Source: Rhodocyclales bacterium (GTDB taxonomy: Bacteria > Pseudomonadota > Gammaproteobacteria > Burkholderiales > Rhodocyclaceae). Taken from it: a DNA stretch of 34,185 bases. The notes beneath the pieces are model-generated. The model saw only the letters and a program-made list of their open reading frames with translations, was not told the origin of the DNA and made no database searches. Of the stretch, positions 17,006-26,975 are shown piece after piece (within the stretch, counting starts at the first letter, position 1; the number at the start of each line of letters is the position of its first letter). The position numbers were made by a program, and so were the translations under genes. The DNA is taken from positions 1-34,185 of the forward strand of contig JACRIX010000017.1 of assembly GCA_016215645.1 (NCBI GenBank). Reading direction: 5' to 3'.

Positions 17006-18468
17006 GCGACCTGATCAACGCCTCGCTGCGCGAGCTTTCCACCGCGCTGGCCGCAAAGAAGGTCTCGGCAGCCGAACTTGCCGCCCTGTTCCTCGACCGG
17101 ATCGATCGCCTGAATCCGGGCTTGAACGCCTTCATCGCCCTCGACCGCGACAAGACGCTGGCCCAGGCAAAGGCCGCCGATGCCGCGCTGGCGGCGGGTT
17201 CCGGCGGCCCGCTGACGGGCATTCCGTTGGCGCACAAGGATATTTTCTGCACCAAGGGCTGGCGCACCAGCTGCGGCTCGCGCATGCTGGAGAATTTCAT
17301 CGCGCCCTACGACGCCTGCGTGGTCGAAAAGCTCAACGCCGCCGGCATGGTAACCCTGGGCAAGCTCAACATGGACGAGTTCGCCATGGGCTCGTCGAAC
17401 GAAACCTCGTATTTCGGCCCGGTGAAGAACCCCTGGGACCCGACCCGCGTGCCCGGCGGCTCCTCGGGCGGGTCGGCCGCCACGATCGCCGCCCGCCTCG
17501 CCCCGGCTGCCACCGGCACCGACACCGGCGGCTCGATCCGCCAGCCGGCTGCCTTGTGCGGCCTGACGGGCCTGAAACCGACCTATGGTGTGGTCTCGCG
17601 CTACGGCATGATTGCCTTCGCCTCCAGCCTGGACCAGGCCGGGCCGATGGCCAAGTCGGCCGAGGATTGCGCGCTGCTGCTGAACACCATGGCCGGCTTC
17701 GACACCCGTGACTCGACCTCACTGGAGCGCGCCGCCGAAGACTATGCCCGCGACCTTGAGAAACCCTTGCAAGGCCTGCGCATCGGTCTGCCCACGGAGT
17801 TCTTCGGCGATGGCATGGATGCAGACGTCCGCGCGGCGGTGGAAACGGCTCTCGCCGAATACCGCAAGCTCGGCGCCACCACCGTCGAGGTCACCCTGCC
17901 CAACTCCGGCCTGTCGGTGCCGGCCTACTACGTGATCGCCCCGGCAGAGGCATCGAGCAACCTCTCGCGCTTCGACGGCGTGCGCTACGGCTATCGCGCC
18001 CCGGACTACGGCGACCTCAACGACATGTACTCCAAGTCGCGCGCCCAGGGTTTCGGCGCCGAGGTCAAACGCCGCATCCTGATCGGCACCTACGTGCTGT
18101 CCCACGGCTATTACGACGCCTACTACCTCAAGGCGCAGAAGATTCGCCGTCTGATCGCCGCCGACTTTCAGAAGGCCTTCGAGAGCTGCGACGTGATCAT
18201 GGGCCCGACCTCACCCTCGGTGGCCTTCGCCTTCGGCACCAAGAGCGCCGACCCGGTGCAGATGTACCTGTCGGACATCTACACCATCTCCACCAACCTT
18301 GCCGGCCTGCCCGGCATGTCGCTGCCCTGCGGCTTCGGCGCCAACCACATGCCGGTCGGATTGCAGATCATCGGCAGCTGGTTCGGCGAAGCGAAGATGC
18401 TGCAGGCCGCGCACCAGTACCAGAAGGCCACCGACTGGCACACGCAGATGCCTGGAGGTATGCAATGA
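17002..18468 (+). CDS. gatA: Asp-tRNA(Asn)/Glu-tRNA(Gln) amidotransferase subunit A
   Basis: This 488-aa amidase-signature enzyme releases ammonia from glutamine or asparagine for transfer by GatB. The Ser-cisSer-Lys triad is K79 ('LAHKDIF'), S154 ('GGSSGGSAA') and S178 ('[11 protein letters not shown]'), the same numbers as I recall for the well-studied Staphylococcus enzyme. Length is normal. It overlaps gatC and gatB by 4 nt each, giving a tightly coupled gatCAB operon. Organisms with this operon commonly lack asparaginyl- or glutaminyl-tRNA synthetase, which cannot be judged here. Confidence 0.98.
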   Translation: MSDLINASLRELSTALAAKKVSAAELAALFLDRIDRLNPGLNAFIALDRDKTLAQAKAADAALAAGSGGPLTGIPLAHKDIFCTKGWRTSCGSRMLENFIAPYDACVVEKLNAAGMVTLGKLNMDEFAMGSSNETSYFGPVKNPWDPTRVPGGSSGGSAATIAARLAPAATGTDTGGSIRQPAALCGLTGLKPTYGVVSRYGMIAFASSLDQAGPMAKSAEDCALLLNTMAGFDTRDSTSLERAAEDYARDLEKPLQGLRIGLPTEFFGDGMDADVRAAVETALAEYRKLGATTVEVTLPNSGLSVPAYYVIAPAEASSNLSRFDGVRYGYRAPDYGDLNDMYSKSRAQGFGAEVKRRILIGTYVLSHGYYDAYYLKAQKIRRLIAADFQKAFESCDVIMGPTSPSVAFAFGTKSADPVQMYLSDIYTISTNLAGLPGMSLPCGFGANHMPVGLQIIGSWFGEAKMLQAAHQYQKATDWHTQMPGGMQ

Positions 18469-19916
18469 ATTGGGAAGTCGTCATCGGGCTGGAAACCCAC
18501 GCCCAGCTGCAAACAAAATCAAAAATATTCTCCGGCAGCAGCATCGCCTTCGGCGCCGAACCCAACGTCCAGGCCAATGCCATCGACATCGCCCTGCCCG
18601 GTGTGCTGCCGGTGCTGAACCGCGAAGCCGTGGTCTGCGCCATCAAATTCGGCCTCGCCGTGGGTGCCAGCATCGCGCCGCGCTCGGTGTTCGCGCGCAA
18701 GAACTACTTCTACCCCGACCTGCCCAAGGGCTACCAGATCAGCCAGTTCGAGATTCCGGTGGTGCAAGGCGGCGGGTTGGCGATCCGCGTTGGCGAGCAG
18801 GAAAAGTTTGTTCATCTGACCCGCGCCCACCTCGAAGAAGACGCCGGCAAGTCGCTGCACGAAGACTTCCATGGCAAGAGCGGCATCGACCTCAATCGCG
18901 CCGGCACCCCGCTGCTGGAAATCGTCACCGAGCCCGACATGCGCTCCTCGCTTGAAGCCGTGGCCTACGCCCGCGCCCTGCACGCGCTGGTGCAGTGGAT
19001 CGGCATCTGCGACGGCAACATGCAGGAAGGCAGCTTCCGCTGCGACGCCAACGTCTCGGTGCGCCCGCTCGGCCAGAAGGAATTCGGCACCCGGCGCGAA
19101 ATCAAGAACCTCAACTCCTTCCGCTTCATGCAGCAGGCGATCGACTACGAGGTGCAGTGGCAGATCAACGAGATCACCGAAGGCCGCGCCATCCGCCAGG
19201 CCACGGTGCTATTCGATCCGGACACGGGCGAAACCCGCGCCATGCGCAGCAAGGAAGACGCCCACGATTACCGCTACTTCCCCGATCCCGACCTGCTGCC
19301 GCTGGAAATTGGCGCCGACTGGATCGCCGAGGTGAACGCCGGCCTGCCGGAACTGCCGCAGGTCATGCAGGCGCGCTTCCAGGCGGAATACGAGCTTTCG
19401 GCCTACGACGCGGCGATTCTCACCGCGTCGCGCGCGATGGCCGACTACTACGTTGCCGCCGTGGCCATCGCCGGCGCCGCCAACGGCAAGGCCGTCGCCA
19501 ACTGGATCATGGGCGAGCTCGCCGCGCGCCTCAACAGGAACGACATGGAGGTCGCGGCCTCACCGATCTCCGCCGCGCAACTCGCCGGGTTGATACAACG
19601 CATCGCCGACCACACGATTTCCAACAACATTGCCAAGATAGTGTTCGAGGCCTTGTGGAACGGCGAAGGCGGAGGTCAGGCAAATGCGGCCGACGAAATC
19701 ATCGAGAAGCAGGGCCTGAAGCAGATCACCGACACCGGTGCGATCGAGAAGATCATCGACGAAGTGCTCGCCACCAACCAGAAATCGGTCGATGAATTCC
19801 GCGCCGGCAAGGAAAAGGCCTTCAATGCCCTGGTCGGTCAGGCGATGAAGGCCACCCGTGGCAAGGCCAATCCGCAGCAGGTCAACGACCTGCTGAAGAA
19901 GAAGCTCGGCGGCTGA
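18465..19916 (+). CDS. gatB: Asp-tRNA(Asn)/Glu-tRNA(Gln) amidotransferase subunit B
   Basis: This 483-aa subunit binds the mischarged tRNA and phosphorylates and amidates the attached Glu/Asp. The active-site cradle includes E10 and H12 ('[10 protein letters not shown]') and E125 ('[11 protein letters not shown]'); the family signature '[15 protein letters not shown]' is at 144-158. The C-terminal YqeY-like helical tail domain, which grips tRNA, is complete ('[16 protein letters not shown]'). The stop codon abuts the stop of the convergent coiled-coil gene without a base between, so no terminator fits in the gap. Confidence 0.98.
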   Translation: MNWEVVIGLETHAQLQTKSKIFSGSSIAFGAEPNVQANAIDIALPGVLPVLNREAVVCAIKFGLAVGASIAPRSVFARKNYFYPDLPKGYQISQFEIPVVQGGGLAIRVGEQEKFVHLTRAHLEEDAGKSLHEDFHGKSGIDLNRAGTPLLEIVTEPDMRSSLEAVAYARALHALVQWIGICDGNMQEGSFRCDANVSVRPLGQKEFGTRREIKNLNSFRFMQQAIDYEVQWQINEITEGRAIRQATVLFDPDTGETRAMRSKEDAHDYRYFPDPDLLPLEIGADWIAEVNAGLPELPQVMQARFQAEYELSAYDAAILTASRAMADYYVAAVAIAGAANGKAVANWIMGELAARLNRNDMEVAASPISAAQLAGLIQRIADHTISNNIAKIVFEALWNGEGGGQANAADEIIEKQGLKQITDTGAIEKIIDEVLATNQKSVDEFRAGKEKAFNALVGQAMKATRGKANPQQVNDLLKKKLGG

Positions 19917-20648
19917 TTACTTCTTGTCGGCGGGCTTGGCAGCCGGGACGACTGGCGCTGCCGGTTTGGCCACGGTGGCCGTTGGCGCGGCAGCGGCTGG
20001 GCTTGCGTCTGCAGCAGCCGGAGCAGCCGCATCGGCGGACTTCTTGCCGGTCAGCTCAAGATAGCGCTTGCGCTCGTCGGCGAACTTGGTGCGAACCTCT
20101 TCGGCTTCCTTGACCTTGGCGGCCACCGCAGCCGACTGGGCGGCAATTTCCTTCTCGTTGTCGCGGACCGCCGCCTTGACATCCTCAGGCAATGCCTTGC
20201 CTTTGTAAAACTCGCGATCGGCGTCGATTTTCTTCTTCTTCTTGTTCGCTTCGTCCAGGCGTACCTGAGACTGCTTCCGGTTCTTTTCGACTTCGGCCAG
20301 GGCGCGGTCACGTGCCGAGTTGATATCCTTCTCGCTGGAATACGTCGCCAGCAGTGCCAGATTGCGGCGGCGTTCCTCGGCGGCCTTCTTGGCCTCTTCA
20401 GCCTTCTTTGCATTGTCGGCTTCGCGCTTCGCCTGCTGCTCCGGCGTCAGCGGTGCCTCGACCTGCTTGGCGACGAAGCCGCGATTGTCGCGCTCCTCAT
20501 AGGCGCGGCCCTGGCAAGCCGGGGGCAGGAAATCACCGCAGACCTTGGTTCCCTTGTCATCCTGGCAGCAGAAAATCCGCGCCTGCGCGGAAGCACTCCC
20601 GGCGATCAAGGCGGACGAAGCAAACAGCAGGACGGGAAGCAGGCGCAT
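19917..20648 (-). CDS. Exported coiled-coil protein with Cys-rich N-terminal part (DUF4124-like)
   Basis: This 243-aa protein starts with a signal peptide ('RLLPVLLFASSALIAGSASAQ', cleavage near 22). A short segment, 'RIFCCQDDKGTKVCGD' with a further Cys at 'PPACQG', resembles DUF4124-type domains that look like 'Y-x-C-x-D-x-x-G'. Residues about 65-195 are a long charged coiled coil rich in Lys, Glu and Ala, and the C-terminus is an Ala/Pro linker ending in Lys residues. A cell-envelope structural or binding role is inferred. AGGGAG lies shortly before the start. It follows pyrE by 30 nt and is probably co-transcribed with it. Confidence 0.75.
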   Translation of the reverse strand: MRLLPVLLFASSALIAGSASAQARIFCCQDDKGTKVCGDFLPPACQGRAYEERDNRGFVAKQVEAPLTPEQQAKREADNAKKAEEAKKAAEERRRNLALLATYSSEKDINSARDRALAEVEKNRKQSQVRLDEANKKKKKIDADREFYKGKALPEDVKAAVRDNEKEIAAQSAAVAAKVKEAEEVRTKFADERKRYLELTGKKSADAAAPAAADASPAAAAPTATVAKPAAPVVPAAKPADKK

Positions 20649-20678
20649 GGATGTTCTCCCTAGGACATTTCGTGGGCG

Positions 20679-21359
20679 TCAGTCTATGCCATAGCTGCGA
20701 CGATAGGCGCGCACGGCGGCTAGATTGCTTTCGAGTTGCGGATGACCGGACAAATAATCGATCAAATCGGTCAGGCAGGCAACGCTGATCACCGGGATAC
20801 CGTAGTTGTGCTCGACCTCCTGCACCGCCGACAGTTCGCCCTGGCCGCGCTCCTGGCGATCCAGCGCGATCAGCACGGCGGCCGGCGTGGCGCCCGCCGC
20901 GCGTATCAGCTCGACCGATTCGCGCACCGAGGTGCCGGCCGAGATCACATCATCGATGATCAGCACGCGGCCCGCGAGCGGTGCACCGACCAGGCTGCCA
21001 CCCTCGCCGTGATCCTTGGCTTCCTTGCGGTTGTAGACATAGGGCAGGTTGCGCCCCAATCCGGCCAGCGCCATGGCGGCACCGGCGGCGAGGGGAATAC
21101 CCTTGTAGGCCGGCCCGAACAGCACGTCGAAGTCGACGCCGGCACCGAGGATGCGTCGCGCGTAAAAGCTGCTGAGCCGGGCCAGCGAGGCGCCGTCGCA
21201 AAACAATCCGGCATTGAAGAAATAGGGGCTGATACGCCCGGCCTTGGTCTTGAATTCACCAAAGCGCAAGACACCCAGCTCGCAGGCGAAGGCGATAAAC
21301 TCGCGGCTCAACTCGCTGGCCGCCAAGGGTCCGCCATTCGGTCCGGCATTCGCGTTCAT
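20679..21359 (-). CDS. pyrE: Orotate phosphoribosyltransferase
   Basis: This enzyme joins orotate to PRPP in pyrimidine synthesis. The PRPP-binding loop '[13 protein letters not shown]' is present, preceded by the family pieces '[12 protein letters not shown]', '[11 protein letters not shown]' and the flexible-loop '[12 protein letters not shown]'. Two Met codons are possible, at 21368 and 21359; neither has a clear ribosome site. The shorter start (226 aa) leaves slightly more room for the divergent exonuclease gene. Only about 26 bp separate the two starts, so promoters must overlap coding sequence. Confidence 0.96.
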   Translation of the reverse strand: MNANAGPNGGPLAASELSREFIAFACELGVLRFGEFKTKAGRISPYFFNAGLFCDGASLARLSSFYARRILGAGVDFDVLFGPAYKGIPLAAGAAMALAGLGRNLPYVYNRKEAKDHGEGGSLVGAPLAGRVLIIDDVISAGTSVRESVELIRAAGATPAAVLIALDRQERGQGELSAVQEVEHNYGIPVISVACLTDLIDYLSGHPQLESNLAAVRAYRRSYGID

Positions 21360-21385
21360 CGCGCCCATTCTACATGCACAGGCAC

Positions 21386-22183
21386 ATGCTCCGAGTACTC
21401 AGTCTGAATCTCAACGGTATCCGTTCCGCCGCCAGCAAGGGCGTTTTCGACTGGCTTGCCGGCCACGACGCCGACATCGTTTGCACGCAGGAACTCAAAG
21501 CCCAGTTGCCCGACCTGACGTCGGCCCTGCGCACGCCGGACGGCTATACCGGGTACTTCCATTGCGCCGAAAAAAAGGGCTACAGCGGCGTCGCCATCTA
21601 CTCGCGCCGAGTGCCTGACCGCATCGTCGAGGGCTTCGGCAACGCCGAGTTCGACGCCGAGGGCCGCTACCTGCAGGCCGACTTCGGAAAACTTTCCGTC
21701 GTCTCGCTCTACCTGCCTTCGGGGTCGAGTTCCGACGAGCGCCAGCAGGCGAAGTTCCGCTTCCTCGACCAGTTTCGTCCGCAATTGGACAGCCTGGCGC
21801 GCGAGGCGAAACGAAAGGGACGCGAGGTTTTGCTCTGCGGCGACTGGAACATTGCCCACACGGAAAAGGACCTGAAGAACTGGAAGTCGAACCAGAAGAA
21901 TTCCGGCTTCCTGCCCGAGGAGCGCGCCTGGCTTTCATCCGTGTTCGACGACCTGGGCTGGGTGGACGTCCATCGAAAACTGCTGCCCGTGGCGACCAGC
22001 GAGGCCTATACGTGGTGGTCGAACCGCGGCCAGGCCTGGGCCAAGAACGTGGGCTGGCGCATCGACTACCAGATCGCCACTCCCGGACTTGCCGCCGCAG
22101 CCCGTGACGTCGCCGTTTACAAGGCACAGCGCTTTTCCGACCACGCGCCGCTGACCATCGACTACGAATTCAAGGTCATATGA
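21386..22183 (+). CDS. xth: Exodeoxyribonuclease III
   Basis: This 265-aa AP endonuclease/3' exonuclease repairs abasic sites. Active-site residues of the family are all found: N8 and N10 ('LNLNGIRSA'), E36 ('CTQELKAQ'), Y109, D153 and N155 ('CGDWNIAH'), D227 and D252-H253 ('[11 protein letters not shown]'). An in-frame ATG 12 nt upstream (21374) would add 'MHRH'; the start at 21386 matches the usual 'MLRV' opening. The xth/pyrE divergent arrangement is common in this bacterial group, as far as I recall. Confidence 0.97.
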   Translation: MLRVLSLNLNGIRSAASKGVFDWLAGHDADIVCTQELKAQLPDLTSALRTPDGYTGYFHCAEKKGYSGVAIYSRRVPDRIVEGFGNAEFDAEGRYLQADFGKLSVVSLYLPSGSSSDERQQAKFRFLDQFRPQLDSLAREAKRKGREVLLCGDWNIAHTEKDLKNWKSNQKNSGFLPEERAWLSSVFDDLGWVDVHRKLLPVATSEAYTWWSNRGQAWAKNVGWRIDYQIATPGLAAAARDVAVYKAQRFSDHAPLTIDYEFKVI

Positions 22184-22253
22184 CGTCGATCCTTGCGGCG
22201 CCGTGTCAAAATGGTAGCCTTTAGCTTTCAGCCCTACCTTTCAGGAGAGAAAC

Positions 22254-22565
22254 ATGAGCGACATGAGCGAAGTCACCAAGGACAAACTGATATCCGACGT
22301 CAAACTGGTAATCGCCGACAGCGAAGAACTGCTGCGTGCCACTGCCGGCCAGGCCGGTGAGAAGATTGCCGAGATCCGCGCCCGTACCGCCGACCGACTC
22401 GCTGCCGCCAAAATCAAGCTGGCCGATGCCGAAGCCGCCGTGGTCGACCACGCCAAGCAGGTCGGTCGCGCCGCTGACGACTACGTGCACGACAACCCCT
22501 GGCGTTCCGTGGGCGTCGCTGCCGGCATCGGCTTCATTGCCGGCCTGCTGATCGGCCGCCGCTGA
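22254..22565 (+). CDS. DUF883 family (ElaB/YqjD-like) membrane-anchored protein
   Basis: This 103-aa protein has a long charged helix (about residues 5-75) and a C-terminal membrane anchor containing the Gly-rich 'AAGIGFIAGLLIGRR', the mark of ElaB/YqjD/DUF883 proteins. E. coli YqjD binds ribosomes at the inner membrane in stationary phase; that role here is inference. AGGAG sits 8 nt before the ATG. It leads a three-gene set (YqjD-, YqjE- and YqjK-like) in the same order as E. coli. Confidence 0.92.
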   Translation: MSDMSEVTKDKLISDVKLVIADSEELLRATAGQAGEKIAEIRARTADRLAAAKIKLADAEAAVVDHAKQVGRAADDYVHDNPWRSVGVAAGIGFIAGLLIGRR

Positions 22566-22568
22566 TTC

Positions 22569-22985
22569 ATGACTGAAGGCACCCCCGGCGGCGAAGCCTC
22601 CCGGGCGGGTCTGTTCGCATCGCTGAAAGGGCTGTTCGGCACCTCGCTGGCGCTGGTGCAGAACCGCCTGCAATTGCTCGGCGTCGAGTTGGCCGAAGAG
22701 CGCTTGCGCCTGCTGTCGCTGGTCACCTACGGCGCAGCCGCCTTTATCTGCCTGAGCGCGGGGCTGGTTTTTCTCGCGGTGTTCCTCACCGTACTCTTCT
22801 GGGAAAGCCACCGCCTGCTGGCCCTGGGCGTCTTCAGCGCGCTGTTCCTCGGCGCTGGCATCGCCACGCTGCTGATGGCGATGAGCTACGCCAGGGCCGG
22901 ATCGACGCTGTTCAAGGCCAGCCTTGCCGAACTGGCCAGGGATCGCGAGGCGCTGGTACAAAACGACTCCGCCGGGCCGCGATGA
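22569..22985 (+). CDS. YqjE-like phage-holin-superfamily membrane protein
   Basis: This 138-aa protein begins three bases after the DUF883 gene. A short amphipathic N-terminal part ('LFASLKGLFGTSLALVQNRLQLLGVELAEE' in outline) is followed by two membrane segments (about 55-80 and 85-115), matching the YqjE/'phage holin family' of host proteins. Despite that name there is no sign of a prophage here. Function is unknown; it is thought to act with the YqjD-like partner at the membrane. Confidence 0.88.
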   Translation: MTEGTPGGEASRAGLFASLKGLFGTSLALVQNRLQLLGVELAEERLRLLSLVTYGAAAFICLSAGLVFLAVFLTVLFWESHRLLALGVFSALFLGAGIATLLMAMSYARAGSTLFKASLAELARDREALVQNDSAGPR

Positions 22986-23284
22986 ATCCGGCGGTGCTTG
23001 AACTGGCGCTCAGGAAGCAGCGCCTGCAAATCCAGGGCGAAACACTGCGCGGCGATTTCGCCCGCCATGCCGACGGCCTGCGGCCGGCGCTTGCCGGCGC
23101 CGACCTGGCGGTCGATGCCGGGCACTGGCTGCGCGCCCATCCGCAAATCGTGGTCGCCGCGACGGTGGCGCTGCTGGTCGCCAAACCCAGCCGGGTGTGG
23201 CGTTGGGGACGCCGCGCCTTTGTCGGCTGGCAGGCCTGGCGCAAAGTGCGCGGCTTCATCGACCAGCGCCTTCCCTCGCGTTAA
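22982..23284 (+). CDS. YqjK-like protein
   Basis: This 100-aa protein overlaps the YqjE-like gene by 4 nt (ATGA). It has a helical, Arg-rich N-terminal half ('LALRKQRLQIQGETLR'), one hydrophobic stretch ('PQIVVAATVALLVAKP') and a basic, Trp-containing tail. Its size and place as third gene after YqjD- and YqjE-like genes support a YqjK-like assignment; sequence resemblance is weak, as is usual in that family. Function unknown. Confidence 0.75.
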   Translation: MNPAVLELALRKQRLQIQGETLRGDFARHADGLRPALAGADLAVDAGHWLRAHPQIVVAATVALLVAKPSRVWRWGRRAFVGWQAWRKVRGFIDQRLPSR

Positions 23285-23311
23285 GACGGGACGCGGCAGG
23301 AAATCAAGACG

Positions 23312-26300
23312 ATGTCCCTGCGCCGCATCCGCCAAGCCGCCCTGATCCTTGGCGGGGTTCTGCTCTTCCTGCTCGGCTTCGCCTGGCTGGCCCTGCCCGG
23401 CATCCTGCAAGCGCAGGCGCAGAAGCTCGTCGCCGAAAAAAGCGGCCACACGCTCAGCCTGGCCAAGCCGGAGATCAATCCCCTGGCGCTCAGCCTGCGC
23501 CTGCGCGAGCTCACGCTCGACGATCCGGAAGGTGCGCCACTGCTGGCGTTTCGCGAACTCTTCGTGGATCTTTCGATCACCAGCCTGACATCGCGCCGCC
23601 TGGTGATCGACGAGCTGAAGCTCGACGGCCTCGCCACCAGCCTGATCCTGCGCAACGACGTCCAGTCGCCGCTCAACTGGAGCCGGCTGCTGGCCGCCTT
23701 CACCGGCAACGAGGAAAAGAAGCCCGACGCGCCGCCGCCGCGCATCGACATCCGCCATCTGGTGCTGGGCGGCGCCCAGGCCAATATTGCCGACCAGCGC
23801 ACGACGCCGGCCTTTGTCAGCCGCGTCGACGCCTTCGATCTCGAACTCAACGATATCTCGACGCTGCCCGACGACAGCGGGCGCTTCACGCTGAAGGCGC
23901 GCACCGCCTTTGGCGCCCAGCTCGAATGGAGCGGCACGGCCTCATTGAATCCGCTGGGTTCGGTCGGCCACCTGAGCCTGCGCGGCGTGGACCTCGGCAA
24001 GCTTGCCGCGCTTCTGGCACCGCACCTGCCACCGGAACTGGGATTCCTCCCGCCCGATGGCATCGCCGGCCTCGCCTTCGACTATCGCCTCGGTCATGCC
24101 GATGGCAAGCTGGCGCTGACGCTCGATCCCTTCTCCGCGGATCTCGGCAATCTGGTCTTGCGCAAGCCGAAGGCGGCGGGCGCGCCGGCAGTCGGGCTGG
24201 GCGCGCTGGCACTGGCGGGCGGACGCTTCGACCTCGCCGCGCAGCGGCTCAGCCTCCAGTCGCTGATGCTGCACGACATCAGCCTGAAGTCCGGCAGCGG
24301 CAGACAGCGCGCGACGCTGATCGCGCTGCCCGAACTGGCCCTGGCGGCGGCGCGCATCGACCTCGCGCAACGCACGGCCGAGCTCGGCGCGGTCACCCTC
24401 AAGAACGGGCGTGTGGCCCTGCGCCGCGATGCCGGCGGCACGATCGATCTGTTGGCGACGCTGGAGGCCTTGGGCCCGGATGTGGCGCCCAAGCCCGTCG
24501 CCAAGCCCACCACAGACCCCGGCGCTGCCCCCGCGGCCTGGCGCTATTCGGTGGAGGGCCTTGCACTCTCCGGCTTCGGTATCGGCTTCCATGACGAATC
24601 CATGACGCCGGCGCTTCAGCTCGGACTGGAAGACATCACGGTCGAAACCTCGGGCGTCAGCGAGAAGCTCGACCGGGCTCTGCCGCTCAAGGCAAACTTG
24701 CGCGTGGCCAGCGGTGGGCGGCTGGCCCTGCAAGGCAAGCTGGTGCCGGCTACGGCGGCTGTCGAGCTTCAGCTCAGGCTCGACGAACTGGCGCTGAAGC
24801 CGATCCAACCCTTCATCGGCAAGTACGCCGCGCTGGACCTGGTCAGCGGTCGTATCAACGCCACCGGCAAAGTTCAGTACGCGGCCAAGGCCAGCGGCTA
24901 CAAGGGCAGCTTCGCCATCGACGCGTTGCGGCTCAACGAGGCGGGGACGGACAAGACCTTCCTCGGCTGGAAATACTTCGGCACCAGGCAGCTCGACGCC
25001 ACGCTGCAGAAATTGCAGATCGGCGAGTTGATGCTCGACGGCCTCGACACGCAACTGTTGATCGCCAAGGACAAGAGCACCAATTTCCAGCGCATCCTGC
25101 GCAAGACAGACGCGCCGGCAAAGGCTGGCGAAACGGCGGTCGCCGTGTCGCCAGCGCCGACTTCTGCCGCACCGGCCCAGCCGGCGGCACCCACGCCACC
25201 AGCAGCCGAGGCCAGGCCCGCACCCGCCTTCGTGGTCAACATCGACCGCCTGCGCTTCCGCAACGGCGAACTCGACTTCGCCGACGAATCGCTGTTCTTT
25301 CCCTTCGCCACCCGCATCCACAAGCTGCGCGGCTCCATTGCCGGCTTGTCGTCACGCCCCGGCGCGGCGGGCCAATTGGAACTCGACGGCGAGGTGGACG
25401 ACTACGGCCTGGCGCGCGCCGTGGGCCAGGTCGATCCCTTCGACCCCACCGGCTTCACCGAGATCAAGCTGGTCTTCCGCAACCTCGAAATGACGCGCCT
25501 GACGCCCTACTCGGCCACCTTCGCCGGGCGCCGCATCGACTCCGGCAAGCTTTCGCTGGACCTCGACTACAACATTCGCAAGCGCCAGCTGCAAAGCGAG
25601 AACAAGGTGGTGATCGACAAGCTGGTGCTCGGCGAGCGCGTGCAGAGCCCGACCGCCAAGGACCTGCCGCTGGACCTGGCGATTGCGCTGCTGGAAGATT
25701 CCGACGGCCGCATCGACCTCGGCCTGCCCATCACCGGCAGCCTCGACGACCCGCAATTCAGCTTCGGCGGCATCGTCTGGAAGGTGATCACCAACGTCCT
25801 GACCAAGATCGTCACCGCGCCCTTCCGCGCACTCGGCGCCCTGTTCGGCGGCGGCGACGAAAAGCTGGAAAGCATCGCCTTCGAAGCCGGCACGCGGCGC
25901 CTGACCCCACCCGAACGCGAGAAGCTGGTGAAGCTCGCCAGCGCGCTGAACAAGCGGCCGGCGTTGGCCTTGAGCATCAGCGGCACCTGGAACGCGGCCG
26001 ACCGCGTCGCCCTGCAGGACCGCCAGCTGCGCCGCAGCCTGCTGGAGAAGAGCGGGCAGAAGATCGACCCGCAGGGTGATCCCGGCCCGATCTCGACGCG
26101 CGCGCCCGACATGCAGGCGGCGATCGAGGACCTGTTCGCCGAGCGCGTCGGCAAGGCCGAGCTGGCCGGCTTCAAGCAGGGATTCCGCAGCGCCAATCCC
26201 GGACAGCTCGAAGAAAGCGTGACCGGAAAGATGATGTCGCGCCTCACCGGGCTGGTGCGGCCGCCGCGCCAGTTGAACGAAAGCGAAGTCGGCGCGCTCA

Positions 26301-26527
26301 AGGGTGCCGACTTCCACGGCGTGCTCTACCAGCGCCTGCGCGAAAAGGAAGTGGTGGCCGACGAACGCCTGCAACAGCTGGCGCAGGCGCGCGGCGAAAG
26401 CACGCTGGCAGTGCTGAAGGAAGCCAAGGCCCCCGCAGAGCGCGTCAGCATCGGCGCGACTGAAAAAATCCCCGGCGAGGACCGCGAGGTCCCGCTCAAG
26501 CTCGGACTGGGCAAGGCGACACGCTGA
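23312..26527 (+). CDS. DUF748 (AsmA-like) envelope protein, 1071 aa
   Basis: A single N-terminal membrane segment ('LILGGVLLFLLGFAWLALPG') is followed by a very long periplasmic region of beta-rich repeats with the AsmA/DUF748 look ('LTLDDPEGAPLLAFRELFVDLS', seen in parts, and 'RIDIRHLVLGGAQANIAD'). Related proteins form bridge-like grooves that are thought to carry phospholipids between membranes. Near residues 600-640 is a Pro/Ala linker, part of it encoded by a dispersed repeat (610-618). After the linker come 'NIDRLRFRNGELDFADESL', 'LSLDLDYNIRKRQLQSENKV' and a C-terminal OmpA-like portion ('FEAGTRRLTPPEREKLVKLA'). It follows the YqjK-like gene by 27 nt. Confidence 0.88.
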   Translation: MSLRRIRQAALILGGVLLFLLGFAWLALPGILQAQAQKLVAEKSGHTLSLAKPEINPLALSLRLRELTLDDPEGAPLLAFRELFVDLSITSLTSRRLVIDELKLDGLATSLILRNDVQSPLNWSRLLAAFTGNEEKKPDAPPPRIDIRHLVLGGAQANIADQRTTPAFVSRVDAFDLELNDISTLPDDSGRFTLKARTAFGAQLEWSGTASLNPLGSVGHLSLRGVDLGKLAALLAPHLPPELGFLPPDGIAGLAFDYRLGHADGKLALTLDPFSADLGNLVLRKPKAAGAPAVGLGALALAGGRFDLAAQRLSLQSLMLHDISLKSGSGRQRATLIALPELALAAARIDLAQRTAELGAVTLKNGRVALRRDAGGTIDLLATLEALGPDVAPKPVAKPTTDPGAAPAAWRYSVEGLALSGFGIGFHDESMTPALQLGLEDITVETSGVSEKLDRALPLKANLRVASGGRLALQGKLVPATAAVELQLRLDELALKPIQPFIGKYAALDLVSGRINATGKVQYAAKASGYKGSFAIDALRLNEAGTDKTFLGWKYFGTRQLDATLQKLQIGELMLDGLDTQLLIAKDKSTNFQRILRKTDAPAKAGETAVAVSPAPTSAAPAQPAAPTPPAAEARPAPAFVVNIDRLRFRNGELDFADESLFFPFATRIHKLRGSIAGLSSRPGAAGQLELDGEVDDYGLARAVGQVDPFDPTGFTEIKLVFRNLEMTRLTPYSATFAGRRIDSGKLSLDLDYNIRKRQLQSENKVVIDKLVLGERVQSPTAKDLPLDLAIALLEDSDGRIDLGLPITGSLDDPQFSFGGIVWKVITNVLTKIVTAPFRALGALFGGGDEKLESIAFEAGTRRLTPPEREKLVKLASALNKRPALALSISGTWNAADRVALQDRQLRRSLLEKSGQKIDPQGDPGPISTRAPDMQAAIEDLFAERVGKAELAGFKQGFRSANPGQLEESVTGKMMSRLTGLVRPPRQLNESEVGALKGADFHGVLYQRLREKEVVADERLQQLAQARGESTLAVLKEAKAPAERVSIGATEKIPGEDREVPLKLGLGKATR
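25141..25166 (+). repeat. Dispersed 26-bp element, copy C
   Basis: Copy C differs from copy A at four of 26 positions and shares the CGCCAGCGCCGACT core. It falls in the Pro/Ala-rich linker of the DUF748 protein. The low-complexity setting makes this the least secure of the four copies. Confidence 0.45.
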
Positions 26528-26563
26528 ATCACCGCAGTGTCAGCGCCGTCCGCAGGGGATACC

Positions 26564-26584
26564 GTCTCCAGCATTGCCGGAGAC
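26564..26584. terminator. Hairpin between convergent DUF748 and cupin genes
   Basis: GTCTCC (26564-26569) pairs with GGAGAC (26579-26584), and an inner GC/GC pair shortens the loop to ATT plus flanking mismatch. Its position between two convergent genes fits a bidirectional terminator; the T-run is poor (ATAACTTT). Confidence 0.4.
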
Positions 26585-26591
26585 ATAACTT

Positions 26592-26975
26592 TCAGTGCGG
26601 CACATCAGCTTCCAGCAGTTCCGTATCCTCGTGCGAATAGGGCGGCGTGCAGCAGCAGAGAATGCGCAGCGGCTCCGCGCCCAACGCTTCGATGCAATGC
26701 GGCGTTCCCGGCGCGATGTGCACCGTGTCGCCGGCGCCGACTTCCATGCGGGCATCGCCCAGGGTCATCCGCCCGCGTCCGGCAGTGACATGGTAGAGCT
26801 CTTCGGTGCGCGCATGGCGGTGCAGCAGCGTGCGTCTGCCCGCCGCCACCGTGGCTTCGGCCAGGCTTTGCAGTCGATTGCCATGCACTGCAGGGTGCAT
26901 GAGTTCGCGGATCTCCGAGCCATCCTTGGTGATGTAGACCGGAATCTCGGCGTAGCGCGTTTTCGTTGCTGTCAT
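26592..26975 (-). CDS. Cupin domain protein
   Basis: This 127-aa protein is a single cupin barrel. Motif 1 is H52-x-H54 with E58 and G66 ('LLHRHARTEELYHVTAGRG'), and motif 2 is 'GDTVHIAPGTPH' at 82-93, giving a likely 2-His-1-Glu plus His metal site. A striking run of three cysteines (107-109) precedes 'PPYSHEDTE', which I recall in this cupin subgroup. Substrate is unknown; mannose-6-phosphate isomerase-like sugar binding is one option. The start at 26975 overlaps the amidase stop by 4 nt. Confidence 0.88.
   Translation of the reverse strand: MTATKTRYAEIPVYITKDGSEIRELMHPAVHGNRLQSLAEATVAAGRRTLLHRHARTEELYHVTAGRGRMTLGDARMEVGAGDTVHIAPGTPHCIEALGAEPLRILCCCTPPYSHEDTELLEADVPH

Noticed and set aside
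22569..22985. Prophage holin
   Set aside because: The 'phage holin' superfamily label covers YqjE-like host proteins; the neighbours are YqjD- and YqjK-like and no phage genes are present.
26727..26752. A fifth possible copy of the dispersed element
   Set aside because: It matches only the GGCGCCGACTTC end and is explained by conserved cupin codons ('EVGAGDTVH').
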